DNA from: Bacteroides xylanisolvens XB1A
GTDB lineage: Bacteria > Bacteroidota > Bacteroidia > Bacteroidales > Bacteroidaceae
Direction: 5' to 3'
Assembly: GCF_000210075.1 (NCBI RefSeq)
Contig: NC_021017.1
Coordinates: 3,315,702-3,379,701, forward strand
DNA length: 64,000 nt
In this document: positions 24,593 through 34,077 of the stretch, piece after piece
Position numbering within the stretch: the stretch's first letter is position 1
Layout: the number at the start of each line of letters is the position of its first letter
Notes under the pieces: model-generated
Seen by the model: the letters and a program-made list of their open reading frames with translations, nothing else
Told to the model about the DNA's origin: nothing
Databases searched by the model: none
Made by a program: the position numbers and the translations under genes

Positions 24593-27500
24593 ATGACGAT
24601 AAGGTTAAACAAAGTTACAAGAGATTTGAACGTAGGAATCGCGACGGTAGTTGAGTTCCTGCAAAAGAAAGGGCATACCGTAGAGGCTAATCCTAATACC
24701 AAAATTAGCGAGGAGCAATACGCTATACTCGTAAAAGAGTTTAGTACAGATAAGAACCTTAGACTTGAATCGGAGCGTTTCATACAGGAACGTCAGAATA
24801 AGGAACGTAATAAGGCGTCTGTTTCGATTGAAGGCTTCGAAAAGCAGCCGGAGAAACAGAAGTCGGAAGATGTGATTAAGACAGTCGTACCTGAGGATGC
24901 ACGTCCGAAGTTTAAACCTGTCGGAAAAATTGATTTGGATAAACTGAATGGTCGTAAACCTGAAAAGGTGGAGAAGGAACCGGAACAGAAACAAGAAGAA
25001 CCTGTTGTAGAACGGCCTGTCGTTAAACCCGAAGTAAAAAAGGAGCCCGAGAAGAGAGAACCCGAGGTGAAGAAAGAAGAGGTGGTGATACCTCCTGTTT
25101 CTGTAGTAGAGCCTACTCCAGTGGTGGTTGAGCCCGTAGTAGTCCCGGAACCTGTAGTGGAGAAGAAGCCGGTAGAAGTTGAAAAAGTAGTAGAAGAAGT
25201 GAAAAAAGAAGAGCCGAAGGTAGTAGAAACTGCACCTGTGAAGGCGGAAGAACATAAAGAAGAAAAAAAGGTGGAAACTGCACAGGCTGAAGTAACCCCG
25301 GTAGCAGAAAAAGCTCCGGAGGATGATGGTGTTTTCAAAATCCGTCAACCGGAATTAGGCGCGAAGATCAATGTGATCGGTCAGATCGACTTGGCTGCAT
25401 TGAACCAGTCTACTCGTCCGAAGAAGAAATCGAAGGAAGAGAAGCGTCGCGAACGTGAAGAGAAAGAGAAAATCCGTCAGGATCAGAAGAAACTGATGAA
25501 GGAAGCCATCATCAAAGAAATCCGTAAGGATGATTCTAAAGTGGTGAAGAACGGTCCGAAAGAAAGCGCGGATGCTGCTAAGAAAAAACGTAACCGTATC
25601 AATAAAGAAAAGGTAGACGTTAATAACGTTGCGACTTCCAACTTTGCTGCACCGAGACCTAATATACAAGGTAAAGGTGGCAATGGTAATAACAACGGTC
25701 AGGGCGGACAAGGAAATAATAACAGAAGAAATAACAACAATAATAAGGATCGCTTCAAGAAGCCGGTTATCAAACAGGAAGTGAGCGAGGAAGACGTAGC
25801 AAAACAGGTAAAAGAAACTCTTGCACGTCTGACAACCAAAGGTAAGAACAAGACGTCCAAATACCGTAAAGAAAAACGTGAAATGGCTTCCAACCGTATG
25901 CAGGAACTGGAAGATCAGGAAATGGCAGACAGCAAGGTATTGAAGTTGACCGAGTTTGTTACGGCTAACGAACTGGCAACGATGATGGATGTATCTGTCA
26001 ATCAGGTTATCGCTACTTGTATGAGTATTGGTATCATGGTTTCCATCAACCAGCGTCTGGATGCGGAAACAATTAATCTGGTGGCAGAAGAGTTCGGATT
26101 CAAGACAGAATATGTAAGTGCGGAAGTGGCACAAGCTATCGTTGAAGAAGAAGATGCTCCGGAAGATTTGCAACCGCGCGCTCCGATTGTTACAGTGATG
26201 GGACACGTTGACCACGGTAAGACTTCTTTGCTCGACTATATCCGTAAGGCGAACGTAATTGCCGGTGAAGCCGGAGGTATTACACAGCATATCGGTGCAT
26301 ATAACGTGCAACTGGAAGACGGTCGCCGTATCACGTTCCTCGATACTCCGGGTCACGAAGCGTTTACCGCTATGCGTGCACGTGGTGCGAAAGTAACGGA
26401 TATTGCTATCATTATTGTGGCTGCCGATGATAACGTGATGCCGCAGACGAAGGAAGCAATCAATCACGCGATGGCTGCCGGTGTACCTATTGTATTTGCA
26501 ATCAATAAGGTAGATAAACCGACTGCGAATCCGGATAAGATTAAAGAAGAACTGGCTGCAATGAATTACCTTGTTGAAGAATGGGGTGGTAAGTATCAGT
26601 CACAAGATATCTCTGCCAAGAAAGGTATGGGTGTGGAAGATTTGCTGGAAAAAGTATTGCTCGAAGCAGAAATGCTCGACCTGAAAGCAAATCCGGACCG
26701 TAATGCTACGGGTTCCATCATCGAATCTTCACTGGATAAGGGACGTGGATATGTAGCTACTGTATTGGTATCTAACGGTACTCTGAAAGTGGGAGACATC
26801 GTACTGGCAGGAACCAGCTACGGACGTGTGAAGGCTATGTTCAACGAACGTAACCAACGCATCAAAGAAGCAGGACCTTCCGAACCGGCTTTGGTATTGG
26901 GATTGAACGGTGCACCTGCTGCAGGTGATACATTCCATGTTGTTGAAAGCGATCAGGAAGCTCGTGAAATCACCAACAAACGTGAACAGTTGGCTCGTGA
27001 ACAGGGCTTGCGTACGCAGAAGATCCTTACGTTGGATGAGTTGGGCCGTCGTATTGCTTTGGGTAACTTCCAGGAATTGAACATCATCGTTAAGGGTGAC
27101 GTGGACGGTTCTGTTGAGGCATTGAGCGACTCGTTAATCAAGTTGTCTACGGAACAAATTCAGGTAAATGTCATCCATAAGGGTGTGGGAGCAATTTCCG
27201 AGTCGGATGTTTCTCTGGCTGCCGCTTCGGATGCGATTATCGTCGGATTCCAGGTACGTCCTTCGGGTGCTGCCGCTAAGATGGCTGAACAGGAAGGTGT
27301 CGACATCCGTAAGTACTCTGTCATCTACGATGCAATCGAAGAGGTGAAGGCTGCTATGGAAGGTATGTTGGCTCCGGAACTGAAGGAACAAATCACGGCA
27401 ACTATCGAAATCCGCGAAGTATTCAACATTACGAAGGTGGGTTTGGTAGCCGGTGCAATGGTGAAGACCGGAAAGGTGAAACGAAGCGACAAGGCTCGTT

Positions 27501-27682
27501 TGATCCGCGATGGTATCGTCATCTTTACCGGAAACATTAACGCGTTGAAGCGCTTCAAGGACGATGTGAAGGAAGTAGGTACAAACTTCGAGTGTGGTAT
27601 CAGTCTGGTGAACTGCAACGACATGAAGGTAGGCGATATGATCGAGACATTCGAAGAAATAGAAGTGAAACAGACTTTATGA
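24593..27682 (+). CDS. infB: Translation initiation factor IF-2
   Basis: IF-2 is the GTPase that places initiator tRNA on the ribosome. The 1029-residue protein starts with an IF2_N module ([20 protein letters not shown]). A very long Lys/Glu/Pro/Val-rich linker follows (about 75-330), then a basic Asn-rich stretch (near 370-390). A second IF2_N-like segment ([18 protein letters not shown]) precedes the G domain, with GHVDHGKT at about residue 536, DTPGHEA and NKVDKP. Domains II, III and IV complete the C-terminus. All GTP motifs are intact. Large antisense frames across the linker are artefacts of its composition. Confidence 0.97.
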   Translation: MTIRLNKVTRDLNVGIATVVEFLQKKGHTVEANPNTKISEEQYAILVKEFSTDKNLRLESERFIQERQNKERNKASVSIEGFEKQPEKQKSEDVIKTVVPEDARPKFKPVGKIDLDKLNGRKPEKVEKEPEQKQEEPVVERPVVKPEVKKEPEKREPEVKKEEVVIPPVSVVEPTPVVVEPVVVPEPVVEKKPVEVEKVVEEVKKEEPKVVETAPVKAEEHKEEKKVETAQAEVTPVAEKAPEDDGVFKIRQPELGAKINVIGQIDLAALNQSTRPKKKSKEEKRREREEKEKIRQDQKKLMKEAIIKEIRKDDSKVVKNGPKESADAAKKKRNRINKEKVDVNNVATSNFAAPRPNIQGKGGNGNNNGQGGQGNNNRRNNNNNKDRFKKPVIKQEVSEEDVAKQVKETLARLTTKGKNKTSKYRKEKREMASNRMQELEDQEMADSKVLKLTEFVTANELATMMDVSVNQVIATCMSIGIMVSINQRLDAETINLVAEEFGFKTEYVSAEVAQAIVEEEDAPEDLQPRAPIVTVMGHVDHGKTSLLDYIRKANVIAGEAGGITQHIGAYNVQLEDGRRITFLDTPGHEAFTAMRARGAKVTDIAIIIVAADDNVMPQTKEAINHAMAAGVPIVFAINKVDKPTANPDKIKEELAAMNYLVEEWGGKYQSQDISAKKGMGVEDLLEKVLLEAEMLDLKANPDRNATGSIIESSLDKGRGYVATVLVSNGTLKVGDIVLAGTSYGRVKAMFNERNQRIKEAGPSEPALVLGLNGAPAAGDTFHVVESDQEAREITNKREQLAREQGLRTQKILTLDELGRRIALGNFQELNIIVKGDVDGSVEALSDSLIKLSTEQIQVNVIHKGVGAISESDVSLAAASDAIIVGFQVRPSGAAAKMAEQEGVDIRKYSVIYDAIEEVKAAMEGMLAPELKEQITATIEIREVFNITKVGLVAGAMVKTGKVKRSDKARLIRDGIVIFTGNINALKRFKDDVKEVGTNFECGISLVNCNDMKVGDMIETFEEIEVKQTL

Positions 27683-27885
27683 TTTATGAGTTATGATTTA
27701 TGAATTATAAGGGTATAAGGCCATTCGCGAAGTAATGGTTGCAACAATAGATGGGTGGTAATGTGGTACTATTTTATATGGGACACCACCTTACCACTTT
27801 ATTGTTTTATCACCTGACAGAAATATAAATCACAGATCATAATCATAGAAACATAAATCATAAATCACAAATCATAAATCACAAC
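27683..27885 (+). repeat. infB-cvpA spacer: nested hairpin between inverted TTTATGA-type repeats
   Basis: The left edge repeats TTTATGA/TTATGA (27683-27712) and the right edge repeats its complement, ATAAATCA (27825-27882). Between them lies a hairpin with arms AACAATA/TATTGTT and GTGGTAATGTGGT/ACCACCTTACCAC (27743-27806, one mismatch), plus a small CCATT/AATGG hairpin at 27721-27738. No open frame is seen. Confidence 0.65.
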
Positions 27886-28416
27886 GTGGCAACGATTGAT
27901 ATCATTATCCTTATTGTAATAGGCGCCGGAGCGGTGGTAGGCTTTGTAAAAGGCTTTATCCGCCAGTTGGCTTCTATTTTGGGGTTAATAGTCGGGCTGC
28001 TGGCGGCGAAAACTTTATATGCCTCTTTGGCGGAGAAACTTTGCCCGACAGTGACGGATTCGATGACAGTTGCGCAGGTGTTGGCTTTTATCATGATTTG
28101 GATTGCCGTGCCGTTGATTTTTGTACTGATAGCTTCGTTATTGACAAAAGCAATGCAAGCAATCTCGCTGAACTGGCTGAACCGCTGGTTAGGGAGTGGG
28201 CTGGGAGCACTTAAGTTTCTGTTGTTAACAAGTGTAGTGATCGGTGCGATAGAGTTTGTGGACAGCGATAATAAGTTAATTAGTGCAACAAAAAAGGAAG
28301 AATCTTTGTTATATTATCCGATGGAAACGTTTGCGGGGATCTTTTTCCCTGCTGCGAAGAATATGACGCAACAATATATATTAGAGAATAAAGATGCAAC
28401 AAGAAGAACCCAATAA
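27886..28416 (+). CDS. CvpA family membrane protein
   Basis: A 176-residue protein with four predicted transmembrane helices ([76 protein letters not shown]) and the CvpA pattern GFxxGFxRQ near residue 19. CvpA is named for colicin V production, but most members have an undefined envelope role. The start is a GTG at 27886 (MATIDIIIL). It overlaps the start of sufB by 23 bases if sufB begins at 28394. Confidence 0.85.
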   Translation: MATIDIIILIVIGAGAVVGFVKGFIRQLASILGLIVGLLAAKTLYASLAEKLCPTVTDSMTVAQVLAFIMIWIAVPLIFVLIASLLTKAMQAISLNWLNRWLGSGLGALKFLLLTSVVIGAIEFVDSDNKLISATKKEESLLYYPMETFAGIFFPAAKNMTQQYILENKDATRRTQ

Positions 28417-29896
28417 AATGAAACCCAATCAGAAAGACGAACTCGAAAAGAAGACTGATAATGAGTTTGTCCGGAAATTTGCGGAGGAGAAATATAAATA
28501 CGGTTTCACCACAGAGGTGCATACAGACATCATTGAGCGTGGACTTAATGAAGATGTCATTCGTCTGATTTCATCGAAAAAAGACGAACCGGAGTGGTTG
28601 CTGGAGTTTCGCCTGAAAGCGTACCGCCACTGGCTGACGCTGGAGATGCCGACTTGGGCACATCTCCGTATCCCTGAAATTGACTATCAGGCGATTTCTT
28701 ATTATGCCGATCCGACGAAGAAGAAAGAAGGACCGAAGAGCATGGAGGAAGTCGATCCTGAATTGATAAAGACGTTTAATAAACTGGGTATTCCTTTGGA
28801 GGAACAGATGGCTCTTAGCGGAATGGCGGTGGATGCCGTTATGGACTCCGTTTCCGTAAAGACTACCTTCAAGGAAACGCTGATGGAGAAAGGAATTATC
28901 TTCTGCTCGTTCAGTGAAGCCGTGCGGGAACATCCCGATTTGGTGAAGAAATATATGGGCTCGGTGGTAGGTTACCGGGATAATTTCTTTGCCGCGTTGA
29001 ACTCCGCTGTCTTTTCTGACGGCTCTTTTGTGTATATTCCGAAAGGGGTACGTTGTCCGATGGAACTTTCCACCTATTTCCGTATCAATGCCCGTAACAC
29101 GGGGCAGTTTGAACGTACGCTGATTGTGGCGGACGACGATTCGTACGTTTCTTATCTGGAAGGATGTACGGCGCCGATGCGGGATGAAAATCAGTTGCAT
29201 GCCGCTATCGTTGAGATAATCGTACACGACCGTGCAGAGGTAAAATATAGTACTGTTCAGAACTGGTATCCGGGCGATGCGGAAGGTAAGGGCGGTGTAT
29301 ACAACTTTGTGACTAAACGCGGTAACTGCAAGGGAGTGGATAGTAAATTATCCTGGACACAAGTGGAAACCGGTTCGGCCATCACTTGGAAATACCCTTC
29401 CTGTATTCTGACGGGCGATAACTCGACCGCTGAATTCTATTCCGTAGCTGTAACGAACAACTATCAGCAGGCTGATACCGGAACGAAAATGATTCATTTG
29501 GGCAAGAACACCCGCAGTACGATTGTAAGTAAAGGTATCTCCGCCGGACATAGTGAGAACTCCTATCGTGGGTTGGTACGTGTGGCCGAGAAAGCGGATA
29601 ATGCCCGCAATTATAGCCAGTGTGACTCTCTGTTGCTGGGAGATAAATGTGGTGCGCATACTTTCCCTTATATGGATATTCACAATGAAACGGCAGTGGT
29701 GGAACATGAGGCCACAACGAGCAAGATCAGTGAAGACCAGATATTCTATTGCAACCAGCGCGGTATTCCGACAGAAGACGCTATCGGGCTTATTGTGAAC
29801 GGATATGCAAAAGAAGTATTGAATAAACTTCCGATGGAATTTGCGGTAGAAGCACAGAAGCTGCTTACTATCTCATTGGAAGGAAGCGTGGGGTGA
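28394..29896 (+). CDS. sufB: Fe-S cluster assembly protein SufB
   Basis: SufB is the scaffold subunit of the SufBC2D complex, where sulfur from SufS and iron are built into clusters. The length of about 500 residues and the conserved blocks [39 protein letters not shown] and [15 protein letters not shown] identify it; the family's long beta-helix core is complete. An alternative start at 28418 ([12 protein letters not shown]) follows the cvpA stop by one base and may be the true one. It is the first gene of sufBCDS. Confidence 0.95.
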   Translation: MQQEEPNKMKPNQKDELEKKTDNEFVRKFAEEKYKYGFTTEVHTDIIERGLNEDVIRLISSKKDEPEWLLEFRLKAYRHWLTLEMPTWAHLRIPEIDYQAISYYADPTKKKEGPKSMEEVDPELIKTFNKLGIPLEEQMALSGMAVDAVMDSVSVKTTFKETLMEKGIIFCSFSEAVREHPDLVKKYMGSVVGYRDNFFAALNSAVFSDGSFVYIPKGVRCPMELSTYFRINARNTGQFERTLIVADDDSYVSYLEGCTAPMRDENQLHAAIVEIIVHDRAEVKYSTVQNWYPGDAEGKGGVYNFVTKRGNCKGVDSKLSWTQVETGSAITWKYPSCILTGDNSTAEFYSVAVTNNYQQADTGTKMIHLGKNTRSTIVSKGISAGHSENSYRGLVRVAEKADNARNYSQCDSLLLGDKCGAHTFPYMDIHNETAVVEHEATTSKISEDQIFYCNQRGIPTEDAIGLIVNGYAKEVLNKLPMEFAVEAQKLLTISLEGSVG

Positions 29897-30011
29897 GTTA
29901 CTAGTTGGCAATTTACGATTTACTATTTGGCTGCGCGCTTATAGGAGGTAAATTGTCGGTAGTATAGGTTTTTAATAGTAAATAGTAAATGGAAAAATAG
30001 TACATATAATC
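29897..30011 (+). repeat. sufB-sufC spacer bracketed by inverted AT-rich repeats
   Basis: ATTTACGATTTACTATTT on the left (about 29911-29928) is answered by AATAGTAAATAGTAAAT on the right (about 29973-29990), with 16 of 18 bases pairing. It is the same design as the nusA-infB and infB-cvpA spacers but with a different motif. Confidence 0.55.
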
Positions 30012-30764
30012 ATGTTAGAAATAAAAGACCTGCATGCCAGCATTAATGGCAAAGAGATATTGAAGGGTATTAACCTGACGGTGAATCCCGGTGAGGTGCA
30101 CGCTATTATGGGGCCGAATGGTTCCGGTAAAAGTACGCTTTCTTCCGTATTGGTGGGAAATCCGGCTTTTGAGGTAACAAAAGGTTCGGTCACGTTTTAT
30201 GGAAAGAACCTGTTGGAGTTGAGTCCTGAAGATCGTAGCCATGAAGGGATCTTTCTTAGTTTCCAGTATCCGGTAGAGATTCCGGGTGTGAGCATGGTCA
30301 ACTTTATGCGTGCTGCTGTGAATGAGCAACGCAAGTATAAAGGTCTGCCTGCGCTGACAGCCAGTGAGTTTCTGAAACTGATGCGTGAGAAACGTGCGGT
30401 GGTAGAGTTGGATAATAAGTTGGCTAACCGTTCGGTGAATGAAGGCTTTTCGGGTGGTGAAAAGAAACGGAATGAGATTTTCCAGATGGCCATGTTGGAA
30501 CCGCGGTTGAGTATCCTTGATGAAACGGACTCCGGTTTGGATATTGATGCGCTCCGTATTGTTGCGGAAGGAGTGAACAAACTGAAAACTCCTGAAACAA
30601 GCACGATCGTTATTACTCACTACCAACGTTTGCTTGATTATATCAAACCTGATATTGTACATGTCCTTTATAAAGGTCGTATCGTAAAAACTGCCGGACC
30701 GGAACTTGCGCTGGAACTGGAAGAAAAAGGATATGATTGGATCAAGAAAGAAGTAGGAGAATAA
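30012..30764 (+). CDS. sufC: Fe-S cluster assembly ATPase SufC
   Basis: SufC is the ABC-type ATPase of the SufBC2D scaffold. It has Walker [10 protein letters not shown] (about residue 35), the ABC signature [13 protein letters not shown], and Walker [14 protein letters not shown] with the SufC-typical continuation [13 protein letters not shown], then the switch histidine in TIVITHYQR. At 250 residues it is standard. It is soluble and lacks membrane helices. It is co-transcribed with sufB and sufD, 13 bases before the latter. Confidence 0.97.
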   Translation: MLEIKDLHASINGKEILKGINLTVNPGEVHAIMGPNGSGKSTLSSVLVGNPAFEVTKGSVTFYGKNLLELSPEDRSHEGIFLSFQYPVEIPGVSMVNFMRAAVNEQRKYKGLPALTASEFLKLMREKRAVVELDNKLANRSVNEGFSGGEKKRNEIFQMAMLEPRLSILDETDSGLDIDALRIVAEGVNKLKTPETSTIVITHYQRLLDYIKPDIVHVLYKGRIVKTAGPELALELEEKGYDWIKKEVGE

Positions 30765-30777
30765 CAAATAATAAGTT

Positions 30778-32121
30778 ATGATAGTTGAACAACAATATAT
30801 AGACCTCTTCTCACAGACGGAAGCAATGATCTGCAAGCATAGCGCCGAAGTGCTGAATGCGCCTCGTGCAGCTGCATTTGCCGATTTTGAACGCCTCGGA
30901 TTTCCGACTCGTAAGATGGAGAAGTACAAATATACGGATGTGAGCAAGTATTTTGAACCGGATTATGGTTTAAACTTGAATCGTCTGGCTATTCCGGTCA
31001 ATCCGTATGAAGTGTTTAAGTGCGATGTGCCGAATATGAGTACCGCCCTGTATTTTGTGGTAAATGACGCATTTTATAATAGAGCACTTCCTAAAGTCAA
31101 TCTGCCGGAAGGTGTGATTTTCGGCAGCTTGAAAGAAGTGGCCGGACAGCATCCGGAATTGGTGAAGAAGTATTACGGTCAGTTGGCAGATACTTCCAAA
31201 GATGGGGTGACTGCTTTCAATACAGCTTTTGCACAAGATGGTGTTGTATTTTATGTGCCGAAGAATGTAGTAGTAGAAAAACCGATCCAGCTGGTAAATA
31301 TCCTGCGTGCAGATGTCAACTTCATGGTGAACCGCCGCGTACTAATCATCCTGGAGGATGGCGCGCAAGCCCGTCTGCTGATTTGTGACCATGCAATGGA
31401 TAACGTGAACTTCCTGGCAACACAAGTGATTGAAGTATTTGCAGGTGAGAACACGGTATTCGATATGTATGAACTGGAAGAAACACATACAAGCACCGTT
31501 CGTATCAGTAACCTGTATGTAAAGCAGGAGGCAAACAGCAATGTATTGTTGAATGGAATGACCTTGCATAATGGTACTACCCGCAACACCACTGAAGTAT
31601 TGTTGGCAGGAGAAGGAGCCGAGATAAACCTCTGTGGCATGGCAATTGCCGATAAGAACCAGCACGTAGACAATCATACAAGCATTGACCATGCCGTACC
31701 GAACTGCACCAGCAATGAGCTGTTCAAGTACGTACTCGACGATCAGTCGGTAGGCGCGTTTGCCGGACTGGTACTGGTGCGTCCCGATGCGCAACATACG
31801 AACTCCCAGCAGACTAACCGGAATCTTTGTGCTACGCGTGATGCGAGAATGTACACACAACCTCAATTGGAGATTTACGCGGATGATGTGAAATGTTCGC
31901 ATGGAGCAACGGTAGGCCAGTTGGATGAGGGTGCATTATTCTATATGCGTTCACGAGGTATTGCAGAGAAAGAAGCCCGTTTGTTATTGATGTTCGCATT
32001 TGTCAATGAAGTGATTGATACCATTCGTTTGGAGGCACTGAAAGATCGCCTGCATCTATTGGTAGAGAAACGTTTCCGTGGCGAGCTGAATAGATGTCAG
32101 GGCTGTGCCATTTGTAAGTAA
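30778..32121 (+). CDS. sufD: Fe-S cluster assembly protein SufD
   Basis: SufD is the second beta-helix subunit, paralogous to SufB, which helps supply iron to the scaffold. The C-terminal block QTNRNLCATRDARMYTQPQL followed by EIYADDVKCSHGATVGQLD is the SufB/SufD signature, with the conserved His in CSHGAT. A C-terminal CQGCAICK motif is present. The 447-residue length is normal for Bacteroidetes. It lies 19 bases before sufS. Confidence 0.96.
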   Translation: MIVEQQYIDLFSQTEAMICKHSAEVLNAPRAAAFADFERLGFPTRKMEKYKYTDVSKYFEPDYGLNLNRLAIPVNPYEVFKCDVPNMSTALYFVVNDAFYNRALPKVNLPEGVIFGSLKEVAGQHPELVKKYYGQLADTSKDGVTAFNTAFAQDGVVFYVPKNVVVEKPIQLVNILRADVNFMVNRRVLIILEDGAQARLLICDHAMDNVNFLATQVIEVFAGENTVFDMYELEETHTSTVRISNLYVKQEANSNVLLNGMTLHNGTTRNTTEVLLAGEGAEINLCGMAIADKNQHVDNHTSIDHAVPNCTSNELFKYVLDDQSVGAFAGLVLVRPDAQHTNSQQTNRNLCATRDARMYTQPQLEIYADDVKCSHGATVGQLDEGALFYMRSRGIAEKEARLLLMFAFVNEVIDTIRLEALKDRLHLLVEKRFRGELNRCQGCAICK

Positions 32122-32140
32122 CCACTAATAATTAATAAAC

Positions 32141-33352
32141 GTGGATATTCAAAAGATACGTGAGGATTTTCCGATATTGAGCCGTACGGTTTACGGTAAA
32201 CCTTTGGTTTATTTCGACAACGGTGCGACGACGCAGAAACCCCGTCTGGTAGTTGATGCGTTGGTGGATGAATATTATTCCGTTAATGCCAATGTGCATC
32301 GCGGTGTGCATTATCTTTCGCAACAAGCTACGGAATTGCATGAGGCTTCCCGTGAAACGGTGCGTCAGTTTATCAACGCCCGTAGCACGAACGAAGTTGT
32401 CTTCACCCGCGGAACGACGGAAAGCATCAACCTGCTTGTTTCCAGCTTTGGTGACGAATTTATGGAAGAGGGGGATGAAGTGATTCTTTCCGTGATGGAA
32501 CATCATAGTAACATCGTTCCTTGGCAACTGTTGGCTGCCCGCAAGGGAATTGCCATCAAAGTGATTCCAATGAATGACAAAGGCGAACTCTTGCTGGATG
32601 AATACGAAAAACTATTTTCCGAACGAACGAAAATAGTCAGCGTGGTTCATGTTTCAAATGTGCTGGGTACGGTGAATCCGGTGAAAGAAATGATTGCAAC
32701 GGCTCATGCGCATGGCGTACCTTGTCTGATAGACGCTGCACAGTCTATCCCTCACATGAAAGTGGACGTACAGGAGTTGGATGCTGATTTTCTGGTGTTC
32801 TCTGCCCATAAAATATACGGTCCGACAGGTGTCGGAGTGCTTTATGGAAAAGAAGAGTGGTTAGACCGCCTTCCGCCTTATCAGGGAGGAGGAGAGATGA
32901 TTCAGCATGTCTCTTTTGAGAAGACTACTTTCAACGAACTTCCTTTCAAGTTTGAAGCCGGTACGCCCGACTACATCGGAACTACCGGACTGGCAAAAGC
33001 TCTTGATTACGTGAATGGACATGGACTTGAGCAGATAGCCGCCCATGAGCATGAACTGACAACTTACGCTTTGCAACGGCTGAAAGAGATTCCCCAGATG
33101 CGTATATTCGGTGAAGCAGCCGAACGGGGAGCAGTCATCTCCTTCCTGGTAGGAGATATCCATCATTTCGACCTCGGAACGTTGCTGGATCGTTTGGGTA
33201 TTGCCGTGAGGACGGGACATCATTGTGCACAACCTCTCATGCAACGTCTTGGTATAGAAGGAACTGTACGGGCTTCGTTTGCCATGTACAATACGAAATC
33301 GGAAATAGATACATTGGTGGCGGGAATTGAACGCGTCAGCAAGATGTTCTAA
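32141..33352 (+). CDS. sufS: Cysteine desulfurase SufS
   Basis: A PLP enzyme that takes sulfur from cysteine for cluster assembly. The PLP lysine is in FSAHKIYGPTGVGVLYG (about residue 226) and the sulfur-accepting cysteine in RTGHHCAQPLM (about 361), the type II (SufS) context. The N-terminus YFDNGATTQKP is typical. The start is a GTG at 32141. It is the last gene of sufBCDS and is followed by a strong terminator. No sufE is seen directly beside it. Confidence 0.96.
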   Translation: MDIQKIREDFPILSRTVYGKPLVYFDNGATTQKPRLVVDALVDEYYSVNANVHRGVHYLSQQATELHEASRETVRQFINARSTNEVVFTRGTTESINLLVSSFGDEFMEEGDEVILSVMEHHSNIVPWQLLAARKGIAIKVIPMNDKGELLLDEYEKLFSERTKIVSVVHVSNVLGTVNPVKEMIATAHAHGVPCLIDAAQSIPHMKVDVQELDADFLVFSAHKIYGPTGVGVLYGKEEWLDRLPPYQGGGEMIQHVSFEKTTFNELPFKFEAGTPDYIGTTGLAKALDYVNGHGLEQIAAHEHELTTYALQRLKEIPQMRIFGEAAERGAVISFLVGDIHHFDLGTLLDRLGIAVRTGHHCAQPLMQRLGIEGTVRASFAMYNTKSEIDTLVAGIERVSKMF

Positions 33353-33360
33353 CAATATAA

Positions 33361-33392
33361 GCCGCTATTCCTGTGGGATGGCGGCTTTTTTT
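33361..33392 (+). terminator. Terminator of the suf operon
   Basis: GCCGC/GCGGC arms with an inner ATTCC/GGGAT stem (33361-33385) are followed by seven T. Confidence 0.9.
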
Positions 33393-33500
33393 ATTCTTTA
33401 ACTAAAAAAAGATGCCTTCAAGTGCAGTGATTTGAGCTTTTGTGCGTCTAATAGGTAAAGAAACAAAATGTTCATTGAATATTAGGAGGGTCGTGAGACC

Positions 33501-33605
33501 ATGCTCATATTATATAAATTCTCTCTCTTTAACATTAATCGCAGCTATATCGTAAGAAATTACGGTGTAGCTGCAACTTTTTTAGGGGGACTTGCGTCTA
33601 ACTAA
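33501..33605 (+). other. Leader hairpin with possible 34-codon frame before the UPF0145 gene
   Basis: A strong hairpin (GCAGCTA at 33541-33547, TAGCTGC at 33568-33574, inner CGTAA/TTACG) is followed by TTTTTT, so it could be a terminator or attenuator. It lies inside a 34-codon frame that starts with ATG at 33501, has AGGAGGG about 10 bases upstream, and is weakly hydrophobic (VAATFLGGLAS at the end). Whether it is translated cannot be told. Confidence 0.4.
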
Positions 33606-33643
33606 ATACATATAACTTACAGATAACTAATAAAGAAAAAACT

Positions 33644-33970
33644 ATGCTGATGACAACCACTCCCATCATTGAGGGAAAACGAATAGTGAAATATTATGGA
33701 ATAGTTTCCGGAGAGACAATCATAGGTGCCAATGTATTCCGCGACTTGTTTGCAAGTATTCGGGATATTGTGGGTGGTCGTTCCGGTTCTTATGAAGAAG
33801 TGCTGCGTATGGCAAAAGATACAGCGTTGAAGGAAATGGAGGCACAAGCAGCTCAAATGGGAGCTAATGCCGTGATAGGTGTTGATTTGGATTATGAGAC
33901 AGTTGGAGGTAGTGGCAGTATGCTGATGGTGACTGCTAACGGTACAGCCGTAAAGATTGAAGAGGATTAA
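33644..33970 (+). CDS. UPF0145 (YbjQ-like) protein
   Basis: A small alpha/beta protein of the UPF0145/YbjQ family, sometimes described as putative heavy-metal-binding. The conserved features are the [20 protein letters not shown] segment, [11 protein letters not shown], and [12 protein letters not shown]. Family members form rings, but their role is unknown. The 108-residue length is normal. It is a single-gene unit with a structured leader. An alternative start is the ATG at 33650. Confidence 0.9.
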   Translation: MLMTTTPIIEGKRIVKYYGIVSGETIIGANVFRDLFASIRDIVGGRSGSYEEVLRMAKDTALKEMEAQAAQMGANAVIGVDLDYETVGGSGSMLMVTANGTAVKIEED

Positions 33971-33992
33971 TTGATTATTGTTTTTTTACTAC

Positions 33993-34071
33993 AGAGAACA
34001 CGGAAGACGCAACGCATATACTTTGTTTAGTATCAATGGTATAAAACACTGTGTCCTCCGTACTTCTGTGG
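33993..34071. repeat. Imperfect inverted repeat between convergent genes
   Basis: CTACAGAGAACACGGAAGAC on the left is matched by CACAGAAGTACGGAGGACAC on the opposite strand at the right. It may act as a bidirectional terminator for the UPF0145 and alpha-galactosidase genes. Confidence 0.45.
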
Positions 34072-34077
34072 TGAATA

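Noticed and set aside
24605..26467. Long minus-strand frames opposite infB (up to 370 codons)
   Set aside because: They are antisense to the Lys/Glu/Val-rich linker of IF-2, which rarely produces stops on the other strand; the translations are Phe/Ser/Thr-rich nonsense.
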